This document shows, piece after piece, positions 1 to 12,543 of a DNA stretch of 64,000 nucleotides (positions are counted from its first letter, which is position 1; the number at the start of each line of letters is the position of its first letter). Location: positions 225,329-289,328 of the forward strand of contig AZLU01000001.1 of assembly GCA_002224055.1 (NCBI GenBank). The letters are read 5' to 3'. This DNA comes from Pezizomycotina sp. ARF18. Its lineage: Eukaryota > Ascomycota. The translations under genes were made by a program, and so were the position numbers. The notes below the pieces were generated by a model, which worked only from the letters and a program-made list of their open reading frames with translations, did no database searches and had not been told where the DNA came from.

Positions 1-246
1 TTCACGATCGTACAAGGGCGTTCGACGTTAAGTAATGCAATGAGGATAATGCAGAATAATGATGAACGAGCGTAATACACCCTCCGGGGAAGAGGGCATA
101 GATGCAAAACAACAAGGGAAAAGGTATTATGCAGGAGGAACAGGTAATAGGTAATAATGCAATAGACGAAAACAAGGTATCAAAAGGGAAAAAAAAAGAA
201 AAGCTTAGTAAAAGAAACAAACAAAAGAAAATCCGACTTTTACGAC

Positions 247-3200
247 TTATCCGGAACTTTCAACAGACCGCGCCGCTGACCGCCGACTCGCCTCCTTCTC
301 CTTCTCCTTCTCCTTCTCATTATTACTAGAGCTCTTCCTAAGACTACTCGTCCGCTCCATACCGCCATCGCTAATAGTCCTCGGCTTCGCCTTCCTCTTC
401 AGACTCCCGAAGAAACCATGATGCTTCTCCTTATCCGAATCCTTACTCTCGCTGCGCATATGACCAGCGCCTTCCTTCCGCATCATCATCGGTAAATGCG
501 TGAACTCGGGCGCGCTGGGGCTCGGCGTAAGCGGCGTCTTCGGCCTTCTCGCGCGTACCTTCTCGGGCTTTAAATCCGCGCTGTCGAACAATGAGGGTAG
601 CTTGTTGTGGTACTTTCCGCACTGGACGCAGTACGACGTTCCGTCGCCGTGGTCCTCGTGGTGGTGGTAGTGGGAGTGATCGAAGGAGGAGGAGGATTTG
701 TGGGAGGGGATTTGGGTTCCCCGCTGGCTCCGCTGGAGGCGCTGTTGAGGGTGCCGACGGAGGCGTTGGTGGAGGTGCGCTTGTATTCGGAGAGGGGCGG
801 GATATGCTGATGCTGCCCGTGCGGATGGAGAGTTCGGGTTCGGTCTGCGTTGATGCAGCGGTGAATTCGCGGATGAGAGTTCGTCTTTGATGGATTGGAG
901 TTTTTGTTTCTGCGGGGAATTGTTAGCGGCTTCTATCAAACGATACCAAGCGAATGAAAGGGGAAATGGAGAATTACCTCTTCGTCAATCTCACGCTGCT
1001 TCTCGTCTGCAGCCGCTTGTCGGTCCTTGACCTCGGCTTCGCGGGACGCGAGTTCCTCGGCCTGTTTCTGCAGTTCGGATTCCTTAGCCGATAACGACTG
1101 TTCCTTTTCCTTGATGTCGGTCTCCTTCTGCGAGATATCAGCCTCACGTTTCGCGAGCTCGTCGGCGGTTGTCTTCATGCCGGCTTCCTTGCCAGATACA
1201 GCGTTCTCACGGTCGATGAGTGCCTTCTCCATCTGAGCGAGAGAAGTCTCCTTCTCGGAATGAGCGGATTCCTTTTCGTTAAGCGATGTCTCGCGCTCAA
1301 TCAGCTGCTTTTCTTTCTCCTCGGTGGATGCGAGTTTCTCGCTAGTCTCCTTCTCACGAGACTCAACGGCGGCCTCCCGTTCAGAGATCTGCTCCTCGCG
1401 AGTTTTAACAGAAGCCTCCTTCTCAGCCGCCTTGCTTTCCTTCGCTTTAACCCCATCTCGCGGTCGAACACGCTCTTTTCCCGTTCCGCGGCGACTGCGA
1501 GTCTATCCGTCGCCTCGCTCTCCCTCTTGTTGAGTTCAGTCTCGCGGCCGGCGATGTTCATCTCGCGGTGCTTCAAGTACGTCTCCTTCCCTTCCGTTTC
1601 CCGTCCGCGGTTATCGAGGCTCTCCGCTCTTCCTCGAGCTGCTTCTGACGCTCGTTAAGGCATTTCTCAAGCGCGAGTAATTCGGCCCGCTTCACCGCCA
1701 TCGCGGCGACTCGTTCTTCCCGCTTCTTAACGTCGGATTCGCGGGAGAGGACGGCAACTTCGCGGGTCGCGATTTCGGTTTGGAGGCGTCGAGTGACGAT
1801 TGCCGTTGGTCGAGCGCGAGTTTACGCTCCTCGTTGGTCTTTTTGAGCTTTTCGAGGGACGCTTCGGCGTTTTCCTGCTTGCGCAGCTTCGACCAGCGTT
1901 CCGCGGCTTGCTTCATGCTGCGGTCGGCGGCTTCGGCTTTTTTCTTGGAAGCTTCCTCGAGGCGGATTATTTCGGCCTCCCTGGTGGCGACGGCGTGGAG
2001 TTGCTTTTGGAGTGTCTCGATGGTTTTGTTTGCTTCGGCTGTCCGGTTTGTTTCGGCGGTCAGGGACGCTTCCAGTTTTTCCACGTTGACTTTTAGCGAG
2101 ATTATCTCGTCTTCCAGCTTCCGCTTCTCCCGCACTGTCTTTTGCGTTTTCTCCTCTGCGGATTCTTCGCCGCTGCGGTCTCGGATATCTTTTGTTCCGC
2201 ATCTTCCCGTCGTTTCCGTTCCTCCTCGAGCGATTGCTGTATCTCGTTAACGCGAGTATCGCACTCCTTCTGCATATTTTCGATCTCCGTATGATGTCCG
2301 ACCGTCAAACCTTTAATCGTCTCGTACAAAAACGCAACCTGCGTACCGTGCTCGCCGCGCTCCGTCGCGAGCCTATGTTCGTACTCACTCCGCACGTAAC
2401 GACATCCCTCGCCAGCATCAGGAACTTATTCGCGTTCTCGTCGTTGTTATCCGCGATCACCTGCCGGTGCCGTTGTTCCTGTATCTGTAATTTCCGTAGT
2501 AGAGATGCGACTTCGCGATCGTGTTCCATTGATAGTGCCTGTTCCGTGGACGCTTTGATGGATTTCGACCGCGACATTACTTCCCGACGTAGAGATCTTT
2601 CGAATTCCCGCCGGACGTGGCGGATGAAGTTATCGAGATCGGAGCGGGATTGGGGGTGTCCGGGTATTGTTGCAGCGGGAGGCGACGCAGGCGGCGTAGC
2701 CAGACCCGCACTTTTCATAGAAAACGCAGGTAGCTTCGCAGACAGCGACGGCGAACTATTCGACCGAGGTAGCGGGAAGTCCGTACCGGGACGCTCTGCC
2801 GTCGGCGTCGTAACGTCACCTAATATCCACCGGTAGTAGCCTCGTTATCGCCTTCCTCGCTGGAATGAGTGGATGAGTTCGAACTCGTATCCGAATTCGC
2901 GATCATGGGATGGCCACCGCCGAGGCCGAGGCCGCCGGGCTTCTGTATGATGAAACCTAGGCCCCACGTCTGACCCTGGTGCGAGGCGAAATTAAATATC
3001 GTCGCGAGGCTACCGTCCTTACCGCCGTAGTGCTGGCTGGAACCCGTCTGCATCGGAGAATTCTCAACGATGTCTTCGACGGACTGCCGCCGATCATCAT
3101 GTCCTTGCGGCTGAGGGTGCTTCCGGCTCGACCGTATATCCGCCAGCGGCGGCGACATCGGCGGCGAACCTAACCCCGTATGGTTAAACTCGAACGCCGA

Positions 3201-3485
3201 CAATCCCGACGGCCACGGTTCCGTCGTCGTATCCGTCGTATCGGACGTCACGGGCGATAACACGGGAGGGGAGGAAGAAGACGTCGTCGAGTCTTCGGAT
3301 ATCGACGCCATGTTCGTGTCGATGCGGGTAGGGGTGGCGGAAGGGTCGAGGACTCCGAGCTGCGACATTCGCCGGCGGAGGTCTGAGGCTTCGTTAAGCG
3401 CCCAGAACTCGTCCATGGGGTCGATGGCGATGTCGGTGCCCATAGCCGTAGCCGCGGCTGTTGTTGTTGCTGGCTGTTCAGCCAT
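247..3485 (-). CDS. Long coiled-coil protein, reading frame interrupted
   Basis: Unrecognised protein of roughly 1000 residues, probably cytoplasmic or cytoskeletal (inference). The first ~220 residues (3485-2820) are a Ser/Thr/Pro-rich disordered head beginning MAEQPATTTAAATAM. From about 2720 to 940 comes a long helical region rich in Arg, Glu, Lys and Gln with repeated short units such as REAEI, KETDIKEKE and SEKETSLAQ, typical of an extended coiled coil. A GT-AG intron of about 60 bases lies near 978-917. The tail holds a TQTEP stretch, a His-rich patch, a CVQC pair and a basic Ser-rich end. The coding frame steps several times without an intron at the step (near 2400, 2120, 1690-1580, 1445 and in the last exon), and each step up to 1232 fits loss of one base. 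Similar composition on both sides of each step says this is one gene. The function is unknown. Confidence 0.7.
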
Positions 3486-6400
3486 TGTGGAGGAGAGGAT
3501 AGAGAAGGGGTTCGATCTTCGAACCCCTGAGGGAGGGATGTCGTGGGAGGAGGTGGAGGAGGAGGGCGTTATAGGCTGTGATAGATGATGTCACACGAGC
3601 CTTTTCAAGAGCGCCACCGGGGACACTTTTAGGGGTACAATTACACTCTAAGAAGAATGCGGAGAAGAAGAAGAAGAAGAGGACTATATCAAAAGTAAAC
3701 CTGGAAATTGATGGGATTGAGGGGGTATATAGATGGGAATGAACGAGCGTCTGGGTTCTTTCTGTTCCTGTGTATGGGTAGATACGGTAACAGAAAAGGA
3801 CAGGATGGCGATGGCGGTTTGGGTGGGTTTGGGTTTTCGTCCAAGGTGGAGTGGAGTGACTTTTCGAATTCTCTAACAATTTTTCTTTCGGGTGTTCTGA
3901 TCCCGGGCAATGGGCGAAAAAAAATTTCTTTCTTCTTATTAAGTATGATCCCCTCTTAGGCTCTTATCCTCTCTTAGCGTAATAAGGTAACACTCGACAG
4001 GGACCAGGGCAGTAATTAGGAAATCGCCGTCACGGAATCGATATTGCCCCCTCACTCTTTGTCCGTCTATGCCTTCTTCTTGTAACAGTTGTAACAGGAC
4101 CGAAGGAATGAAACCAAAGGCCGTACCTGAAAATCGTGAGATGTTCTATATGGTGTATCACGGATCTGAGACTATAGTATCTTTCGGAGGAGATTCAGGA
4201 TATATATTGGAATTCAGGAGCCTAGCGAAAAGTTAAGAAGGATCTCCGATAGTACGATGGATTTACACCTCAGCGGTAAAAAAAAAAGTTGGCTATAGCC
4301 TATACCCTCCAATAGCGAGGAATTGGGAAGGCGAGAAGGCAATTGGGCTCTGTTCGATCTTTCAGCTGAACGCCATTGGCTGAATGGACCGAATGTAGAT
4401 AGGCAATAATTTCCACCCAAAAGGACCGCAGTGCGTTTCTTTTTTCCCCACACCACCTTTTTCTAATTCCTGATGCTCAATGATTCTAGAACTTGTATCT
4501 ATTCGGTGTTTCCCTATAGATAAGTGACATGTTAGGCTTTAGAGTCCTTTTCGGTATGCTCGGCGGGTCGATTTCCGTCAATATTAGGCGAAGTGTCCAA
4601 TGGGAGTCTGGATTGGTTGGTTAAATCTAAATGGGCGAAGAATGCAGTGGGAGTCCGAGTTGAAATTCGGGACTTTTTGGGCTGTTTCAGCTATTTATTT
4701 AATTGTGTTCGATTAGGCCGATCTCGCCTGGCTGGACATGTGCCAGAATACAGAGGAAATTGCTATTCTGGTCAACGGCAAAAGCTGGAGTATCATGGAC
4801 AAAGCAGCGAATACGTTTCACGCCTGGCCACGAGTATCCGGGACCTTTGGCATCATTGAGTATTTTAAGTTAGTGAGTATATGTGCTGCAAGTGTTGAAC
4901 TAGTTGCGTCTTCACCGTTTTCAAACTACTCAACATTGACATGTTTTTTTTCCTTGTCTTAAATGTTTAATATTGTTATGCACGATTGAAAATTTTTTTT
5001 CTCTCTTCCCATCTTTTCTCCTCACGAAATCGATAGTTATACTACCGTAGGATCTTTGAAGAAGGCCCAAGAAGCAAATGAGGGAAAGGGAATTGAGATT
5101 TGAAGGTCCGAATTAGGCCTTACGTGGCAGAAACACGTATAAAACCTGCAAACCAGCTTTTGAACCAGTTACAGTACGCTTCATGTACAGTAATGTATCT
5201 CGCTGCAGGTTTTTTTTTACTTTCTGTCCCGGCGCTCTCTGCCCGTGCGCCCGGGAAACGTGCCATTGCCTAGACGATAGCCCTGGATTCTTGCTTGGGA
5301 TAACGATCAAGAAAACGCATACATGAAGTACTATGTAAGACGCTTGCGGCGATAACGAGACACAAACCTATGGCATGAACAACACGAGACTGAATTGAGC
5401 AATGAGCATCTACTGAAGTAGCAGTATGATATTTTGGAAATATACTTGAGACCTCTTTGCTGTTACTTACGGCGGAGAGGAACTTGAAAAAGGATTTCTT
5501 AGCAAATTTACAGGTTGAGCCTTTTTCGGTCAAAAGACTTTTTTGAGGCGTTGGTGATTATAGCCGAAACAGCGCTCTAATAAGAAAATCCCCGCCGGTT
5601 TCCTCCGACTTCAGAATTGATCATGTCACTTCACTTTGATTATACTATAAGCTTACTTCCTCTGAATAATGAAAATGCAGGAACCCTCGGGTTGCCATGT
5701 CACGATTGTATATATATCTACGTGTAACTAATAACATAGCAACACAAGAGAACACAAGGTTTAGTTTCGATTCCCTGGATTTTTGTGATTCATGAGAAGA
5801 GGTCTAGGTTATCGTTGAGATATTGTGTTGTATGAGGCAGTATGAGGCAGTATTTGAAGATATAAATTTGTAGCGTTGGAGCTGTACTCACGTCGAGCAT
5901 TCGGACTTCCAGTAAATTTCACGGAACCAAAGCGTCCTGCTGAGTCTGAGTTATGTAAAGTCAAGCATTGTTTACATGCGCCGTGTGTGAATATGTTTTC
6001 CGGGATCATAAGCGCACGTTGTCTAGGAATTACTCAACGACTGGGCGGAATAAATGCTGGAACGGACAAGCATCGAGGATCGTAACGATGTGCATAATCC
6101 CCATTTCGTGCGCCCTGCAAGGCGAAGGTATATCCTAGCGCTATTATTCGTGTCGGTTCCGCGATGGAAACACGTTTCCCGAGTCAGAATAGGGTGGTAA
6201 ACAGCGGAACTGATATCTGTCAGGCGAGTCGGAAACTTCGGCGATTTTTCCCATATTTACAACCAGCAGTGGTTGAGACAATGCTAATATCTTCTAGAAC
6301 CGTGAAAAGGAAAATTGCTTATGAAAAACCCGTCGGACAATTTTATAACTCAAGATGCTCTCTGAAGAGAATTGGATCGTTGATCGCCGAAGAGATTCTT

Positions 6401-7249
6401 ATGATTACTTTTATCTAAATATCCATTATCAATGTTTCGTTCTGCGATACTCGCGTGAAGATATCGAGGTCTCTAATGCTCAGCATCCAGTTTGCCTTTT
6501 GCGATACGCTGGAACCCGGACTGTTCCCGCCCTTATGAATCGTCTTTGTTTGGTACGTTAGGCATGGAAATAAGCCAGGTCTACGAATGGGGCTGTTCCA
6601 AGTGGTTCGATCTTCGCTCGGCCGGGGTTACTTCCTCACCCGTGAGCGAACGTACGGTTCGGGGGCCGCCGATGTGCATTGGATAGTGTTGTTTGGGCCT
6701 CTATCTGCTTTCGTTTATTTCACCTATATATAAAGGGGGGGGGGGGGGGGGTTTAATGCCATAAACGCGGTCTACTGGATCACGATATTCCCAATTCCAT
6801 GTCTACGCCCTTGCAAATGTAGTAAGACGGAATCTGGTTCAGGCACGTAACAGGCAACCTTAGTTCGACGGGCCTAAAAGGAGAAAAAAAAATAGTGGCA
6901 TGTTCAGATCAGGATACGTATCACCGGCAAAACCCCGAAGAAATCGGACTCGGAGGAAGAATGCCAAATTCTCACTCAAAACAATGCTGCTACATACATC
7001 AGAACATCTAAAGGGATAATGACAATGAACCAGAAACTCCAACACAAACCAGGAACCCGAACCCAGCCCCCGTAACGCCTCTTCCAGAACTTTATCAAAC
7101 TATGCCATTAAGAAATGACGCAGTGTAAGTAATCCGCTGTCAAGAAGCAACAGTTTAACTTTCACTTTGAAGCTTCCGTATTTCATCTCCCACGGTAACC
7201 CTCGTCTCCGTCACGCCACCCGCCTTCCCCATCCGCCCCGCTCTTCCTC
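3486..7249. other. Intergenic, no supported gene
   Basis: Only short open frames without recognisable domains or codon pattern. The part next to 3486 must hold the promoter of the coiled-coil gene. A frame at about 4740-4880 (plus) starting MCQNTEEIAILVNGK reads like a plausible exon remnant but nothing around it extends it. A run of 17 G occurs at 6735-6751. Confidence 0.5.
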
Positions 7250-8317
7250 CTAGGCATCTGCACCGCCGCGGAACACTAATGCTCCCAGCAACCCCTCCTC
7301 TTCCCAGTAATACCCACTACCCCTCCTACTCCCCGCATCCTTTGCCGCCTTCTTGAAAAATAACCGCATCTGCGGTAAGCATACGATGAGGATCGCGGTC
7401 GCTTGCTGTATAACGTATATAGTATTAATAAACCCTTGGAGGATTAAGTTTGATGTGGAGTAGAGGGAGAAGGCGAGGAGGAGGGCGGCGGTGACGATGT
7501 TTATGAACCCGATGCAGAACATTAGTGCTGCGCCGAGCTTTTGGTGGAAGGAGAGACTGCGCATGTGTTGGAGGATTTGGAAGGGATTAGGTATACTACA
7601 TCGTGATGGTTGCGTAAGTGTAAGGTAACGACGGAACGAGGAATGAAACGGGGAAGGTTGTTACCGAGTATATCAGTCCCCAAATGGAACCCAGCTCGTC
7701 CCAAAGTACACCTGCGAAAGTCGACATTTGGCATGGTGCTCGACGCTCCAATTCCATCTAACCTTCTCGCACTTCAACGAATTTAACAGGAAATGCACTA
7801 CAAGACCCACAATACACAATGCACTAGTAGCTTGCACTAATAACCACGTCTTGGAATACATATGCCGCGGCGTTAAATCGCTGTAGAAAAACAGCAGGCT
7901 GAACTTACAGCAGTATATAGACGTCTTATAAAAGAAACCCTGCGCGAATTCTACTTTTAACGCTAGTATTTGTTGCGAGGGGATGGTTGTGAGGCCGTGA
8001 GTTAGGTTGTAGGCGCCGAAATGGGTTATTATTGTGTCGCAGGACGCGGTTGCGACGAAGAGGAGCCATGCTGATAGGACGAAGAGTTCGCGGTGGATAC
8101 GCCGCCGGGATTTGAGTTGGATGTAGAGGCGGGTGGTGACCATGGCGAGGGTTAGGGCGACGAATGACCATTCGACGGCCTGGAGGTCGTGAGATGATGT
8201 TCTGATTAATATATGTGAGGGAGGGATGTGGTTTCTTACCAGAAGCTCCCAGCCTTGCATTATTCGAGCCATTCTTCGGGGGGTTTTCTTCTCTTGCTCG
8301 CCGAACGCGACAATCAT
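7250..8317 (-). CDS. Rhodopsin/SAT4-like fungal integral membrane protein, frame interrupted
   Basis: Multi-pass membrane protein of the fungal rhodopsin-domain (SAT4-like, PTH11-related) type. Visible helices include one at AVEWSFVALTLAMVTTRLYI, followed by RELFVLSAWLLFVAT, a segment around YKTSIYCCKFSLLFFYSD, and TWLLVQATSALCIVGLVVHF. The second half (7600-7250) has LGAALMFCIGFINIVTAAL and ends with ATAILIVCLPQMRLFF, which matches the family's final helix where a Val-Glu-x-x-x-x-x-Ile-Cys-x-x-Leu-Pro pattern is usual. A 60-base intron (GTAAGA...CTCCAG) near 8237-8178 is likely, and a second one is likely around 7670-7600 after a TDI motif. One frame step lies near 7690. The ligand and role are unknown; family members are often plasma-membrane sensors. 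The start could also be the internal Met at about 8272. Confidence 0.6.
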
Positions 8318-11300
8318 GATATGAGGTTTGTCACGCGTGTGAACCCTGACAGCAGAGCCATGCCTTTCGATACCTGGAGATCTTCCGTGAAGACGCCGAC
8401 GACGAGGGTCGAAGTTTTTTGAGGTTACTCTCCTCTGTATGTTACGTGTTCAATATTTTCCGGACATCGAGATAATCCGACTCGGGACCGTCCCAACTAT
8501 TAATACTTCCCCATCGGTCCGTCGAGCTCGTGACATTGCTCGAGGGTGGGCACCGCCGAAAGAAAATCACTCGGCAGTGGAGAAATTCGGGAAGAACCAC
8601 GCACACTTCGGAAGCGATAAGCAAAGCATGTCTCGATGCCAGCCAATAGCAGAAACGAAACGAAGCCACTAAAGCTCGTCTAGTGAGGCTTACTGTGCCA
8701 AGTGAAGATAATCTTTTAACTGTCAAAGATGCTTGATTTTGCTCGAACAGTTTTGGCTTATAACCTCGTCTTTATATCGGCGAAGCTCGAACCTATCTTT
8801 GTAGGACGAAGGTCTTAGGCTTTTGTGTAGCGGAACAGGCGCGATATCTCCAGGCACCAATTCTCGCAAGCTGGTCGCTAAGCCTTGGCGACGGGTACTA
8901 GCTAGAACTCGTCCGGGGTGATTGACGGTAGTAGAGCATATTGAGTTTTAAAAGCGAAACGACTGTTTCTCGTTTATCAGTATTAATTTTGGAATGTAAC
9001 CGCCGGCTTCATTGCACAGATTTCGAGTTACGGGTTAAATAGATTGATAATGTAGGGCACCGATAACCTGCTGAGCTGCCCTATGCACGATATTGAGAGT
9101 AATTTCTTCTCCGCTCCGACATAATTGTTTGTGGTTCTGATAATATTTCATCCCGTATCGTTAGCAATCAATGAGCTTTCCGTCCACCCGCAATACTTCT
9201 TCGCACGACCCGAGATTCAAGACTGGCCCGATACCGAACGCAATCCTGAACCCAAGCGCTCCTCTTATCGTTCTCTGCCGCTTCAATAACCCTAACTAGA
9301 CACGGAGTGCATTAGTGGCTATTGTAGGGAATATTATTGCTGTTCTACGCTTCACAATCCTCTGCATTCTTGTTTTACGAGGTTATATTTCCGGCCCTGC
9401 TTTATCTCCAGCGTATTATATATCATTTTGTAACTTATCGAATGCGTTAGTGCATCGTGGAAACGAATAGACCCTGAATACGCTTGGGAGCCGGTTTCAT
9501 TTTTATTTGAGTCAATGAGGCGAGAAGCGCCTCTTTCCCCTCGATCTAGACCCTTTGTGATCCTGTGCCAGGATTTAAGAGCTTTGAGCAGCAGGAGGAC
9601 CGGCCCAGCTTCAGTGTCAGCATATCCTCAAGATATGACTCACATGCTTCGGGCGGCTATGCATGATATTTCACAGCTGGACTCGTTTCCTCGTACTGAT
9701 AGTCGGTGCGGCATTGTGTTGGGTGTAGTAGCACTGACCGTGCAGGAAGGCTGCAATATCAATCACGTTAGGCAAAATAGCTCATGCAATTAGTGCCAAG
9801 GCAACGGGAAAGGATCCGGGATGGAACGTGTCGTCGTGAGTCTGCCTCATTGGAAGTCCGACGGCGCTGAGTGCCGTAGAAACTAGCGAATAAGCAAGAG
9901 GGGTAAATGGGACTTGGGATAGTCGTGGAGCCGACTCGGATCCGGGAGGAACATTTTTGGGGCATAAATAGAAGCTAGTCTGCCCTCACGTACTTCGGTA
10001 GGTTGGGGAAGGTTCGCCTTCCCCCCTCTACCATAAAAGACAACTGTCGCTACTAGTCAGATAAAACGGATTACGAGGCTCAGAAAACTACAAGTCCGCT
10101 ATGACTCGGGCACGGGCATCGTATATATTTTCTATACACAATCTTGGTCTACATATTTTGAGCTCGACTACTATAGTAATTACGATCGCATATCAAGTTC
10201 GTAAACCCTTCGGCTACGTCCGGAGCAGAGCCACGAATCGCTTTCGCGGGATAGTGTCTTCGGGAAGAGACGCAGTTCGATGATCTTCACTTATCTTCAC
10301 TTATTAGAAAGACGACGCAAACCTTAGACCCACCGGGATTTCCCTCCGGCTGGATAAAGGACACCAGCTATATACGCCGCATAAAGAGGTGTCTCCCTCC
10401 TACATCCACTTCCCATTTTAACACTCCTTCGACAGCCTCCACCCTGAGGACCTAGGCAGTCCTCCAACACCAACTCCACAGCCCAACAAGCGACCATCGC
10501 CATCCCCTTCTCTCCAGCCATCGAAGTCAACGACCGACGCAGCGCAAAGTCTAGCTTCGTCGAAGGCAGAGTTATTGGAGCTGGCGGCGGGCATGCCTAG
10601 CAAAGTTAGCCGGGCACTCGCGAAGAAGATATACTTATTCCATCTGAAATCAAAGCTCCACCCCGATCTTTAAGCCGTTTGCTCATAAATGGGCCTGTGA
10701 GTATACCATCATCAGGTCCTTCAGCACGGAACGCCTCTTTGGATGCATCCGTCTTCACGCCTTATATACGGCGTTGGGGTTTCATATAGCCTACTATTTA
10801 AATTTTGGGTGTATACACGTTAGGGGTTCTTATCCCCGTACATGGATTCGTCTTTTTTTCCCATCCAAGCAGGAGTTTCGTTCGCGGTTGCGACGGAGAG
10901 TCAAATACCTCGTCCCGCTTCAGCACATCAAAAGTCGGAGGAGCTTGTGGCGCGCCCGAAGCAATGCTGACGCGTAGATATTCCGCACAAAACATTAGAA
11001 AGAGTTCCTTTTCTATCCCGCGACCAGTTAGACGCGCCATTATAAAGCAATTGTTTTGATTTGAGGCCATATAACAAATAACAAATCAAAGAAATAAGTA
11101 AAAGAGAATGATTTGGAGCTACTTTTTAACTTCAAATCGGAGTCAAGTAAAACAAGAAAAAAATTACTTGTCATCGCTATCGTCTATGTAGAATCGCTTG
11201 CTTCCTTGGAGTCATGGTGATGGCTCGTCACGACGAGCTGTTTGGCTCGGGTTATGCCTTCACTTACAAAGAGGCCCACCGGGGAGATCCCGCGGTTTTA

Positions 11301-12543
11301 TGATGCATTTCGTTGCCCAAATTTGCCCCCGAGCTTTCAAATCTGATCGCGTATCGGATGGCGCAACCCTGCCCAGGGCTCTCACCCACTTTCAACCTCC
11401 ACTGGAAAGCCCGTGGCATCCGCTACAACACGTGCCCCGGATTCTTGGTAGCTCGAACAGGTATTCCGGTGTCAGCGCCCATGCGAGATACCTGCCGGCG
11501 ATCGATTTTATGCGGAAGGCACCCTTAATACGGTATCTCCGCACAGTATCCCAGGCCATGAAACCGGAATTTGACGGGGGTGTACTCTCCGTACCCCAAC
11601 CACGCGGGAGAGCTTCGACGGAAACCTGAAGGGACTTTCTCGATGTATAGGGGCTAACGTCGAGCCGATAAATATAACCGGCTTGAACCTGCTAGAAGAC
11701 TGAGGTCATAACTTCAGGCAAAATCGGACGTATACCGCTTTTTCATGCCCTGGACCATTCGCGAATACAAGTTGGGTTCAACCTCGAACCGAGAGGCTTG
11801 AAGAAGAAGATTCGTCTGTCAGATGAATTATTGCGTTCTCAATCCTTGTTGGAAGGAGATGAAATTCACTACGCTTGTACTAGATAGTAAAGGGATATTG
11901 CGGCGTCTACTATTGGCAGCTAGGTTCTGCCTTCAATCAAGGTTCGATTTTGTCTGAGAGGAACCCATTGTATCACACCTCTTGAAGAGGTACGCGACGT
12001 TCGACGTTTCAGACGTGGAAGTTTACCAACGTGAATTAAGAAGGTGCTGGTGGAGATGACACAGATGATACAAAATAAAATATTCAAGTGAAGCAAGAAA
12101 TAAAATATTCAAGCGAAGCAAGGAATCAAAGACGTAGCTGAATGCTCAAGTTGTTAGGGATCCTTTCAGAAAGCAACATCTGTCGAGGCGGATAAGGTTC
12201 ATCTTCCTGTAGCTGTATCAAAGTATCACTTTCAGAAAGCCACATTATATCATTGTCAGTGGCTACGTTTTGTGAATCTTTGCTATAGATTGAAGGTATA
12301 TATAACATATCAATGAATAGAAGTCTTTATAACGTGAATTAAAGCTATTTGAAGAGAGCAAGTATAAGCAGGCTCATTAATTAAGAAAAACAATGGAGAG
12401 CTTTTTGAAGGGTATGCTAGTAGGCTAGAGAAATGCATTAAACATTGAAAACTGTCATTGGAAATAATAGGATAGAGCAATAGTTGGATGCCTGGGCGTT
12501 GGCTACCAAGAACCCGTGACATTAAGCAACTGCGCCCCCGGAG
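8318..12543. other. Intergenic, possible unrecognised relics
   Basis: No gene is supported. Weak coding-like patches were seen at 10324-10640 (minus; NNSAFDEARLCAAS then TSMAGEKGMAMVACWAVELV in a neighbouring frame), 10798-11070 (minus) and 11198-11640 (plus), none matching a family I know. A direct repeat lies at 12073-12122. Confidence 0.4.
12073..12122. repeat. Two-copy 25-bp direct repeat
   Basis: Two adjacent 25-base units, aaataaaatattcaag followed by (t/c)gaagcaag, differ at one base. They lie about 420 bases past the tyrosinase stop codon. No function is apparent; probably replication slippage. Confidence 0.8.

Noticed and set aside
591-890. Plus-strand Gly/Arg/Val-rich frames
   Set aside because: Antisense shadows of the coiled-coil gene's last exon, which has the better protein text and a clean intron.
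11198-11640. 143-codon plus-strand open frame
   Set aside because: Both strands read about equally well and no family match is apparent; left as intergenic.
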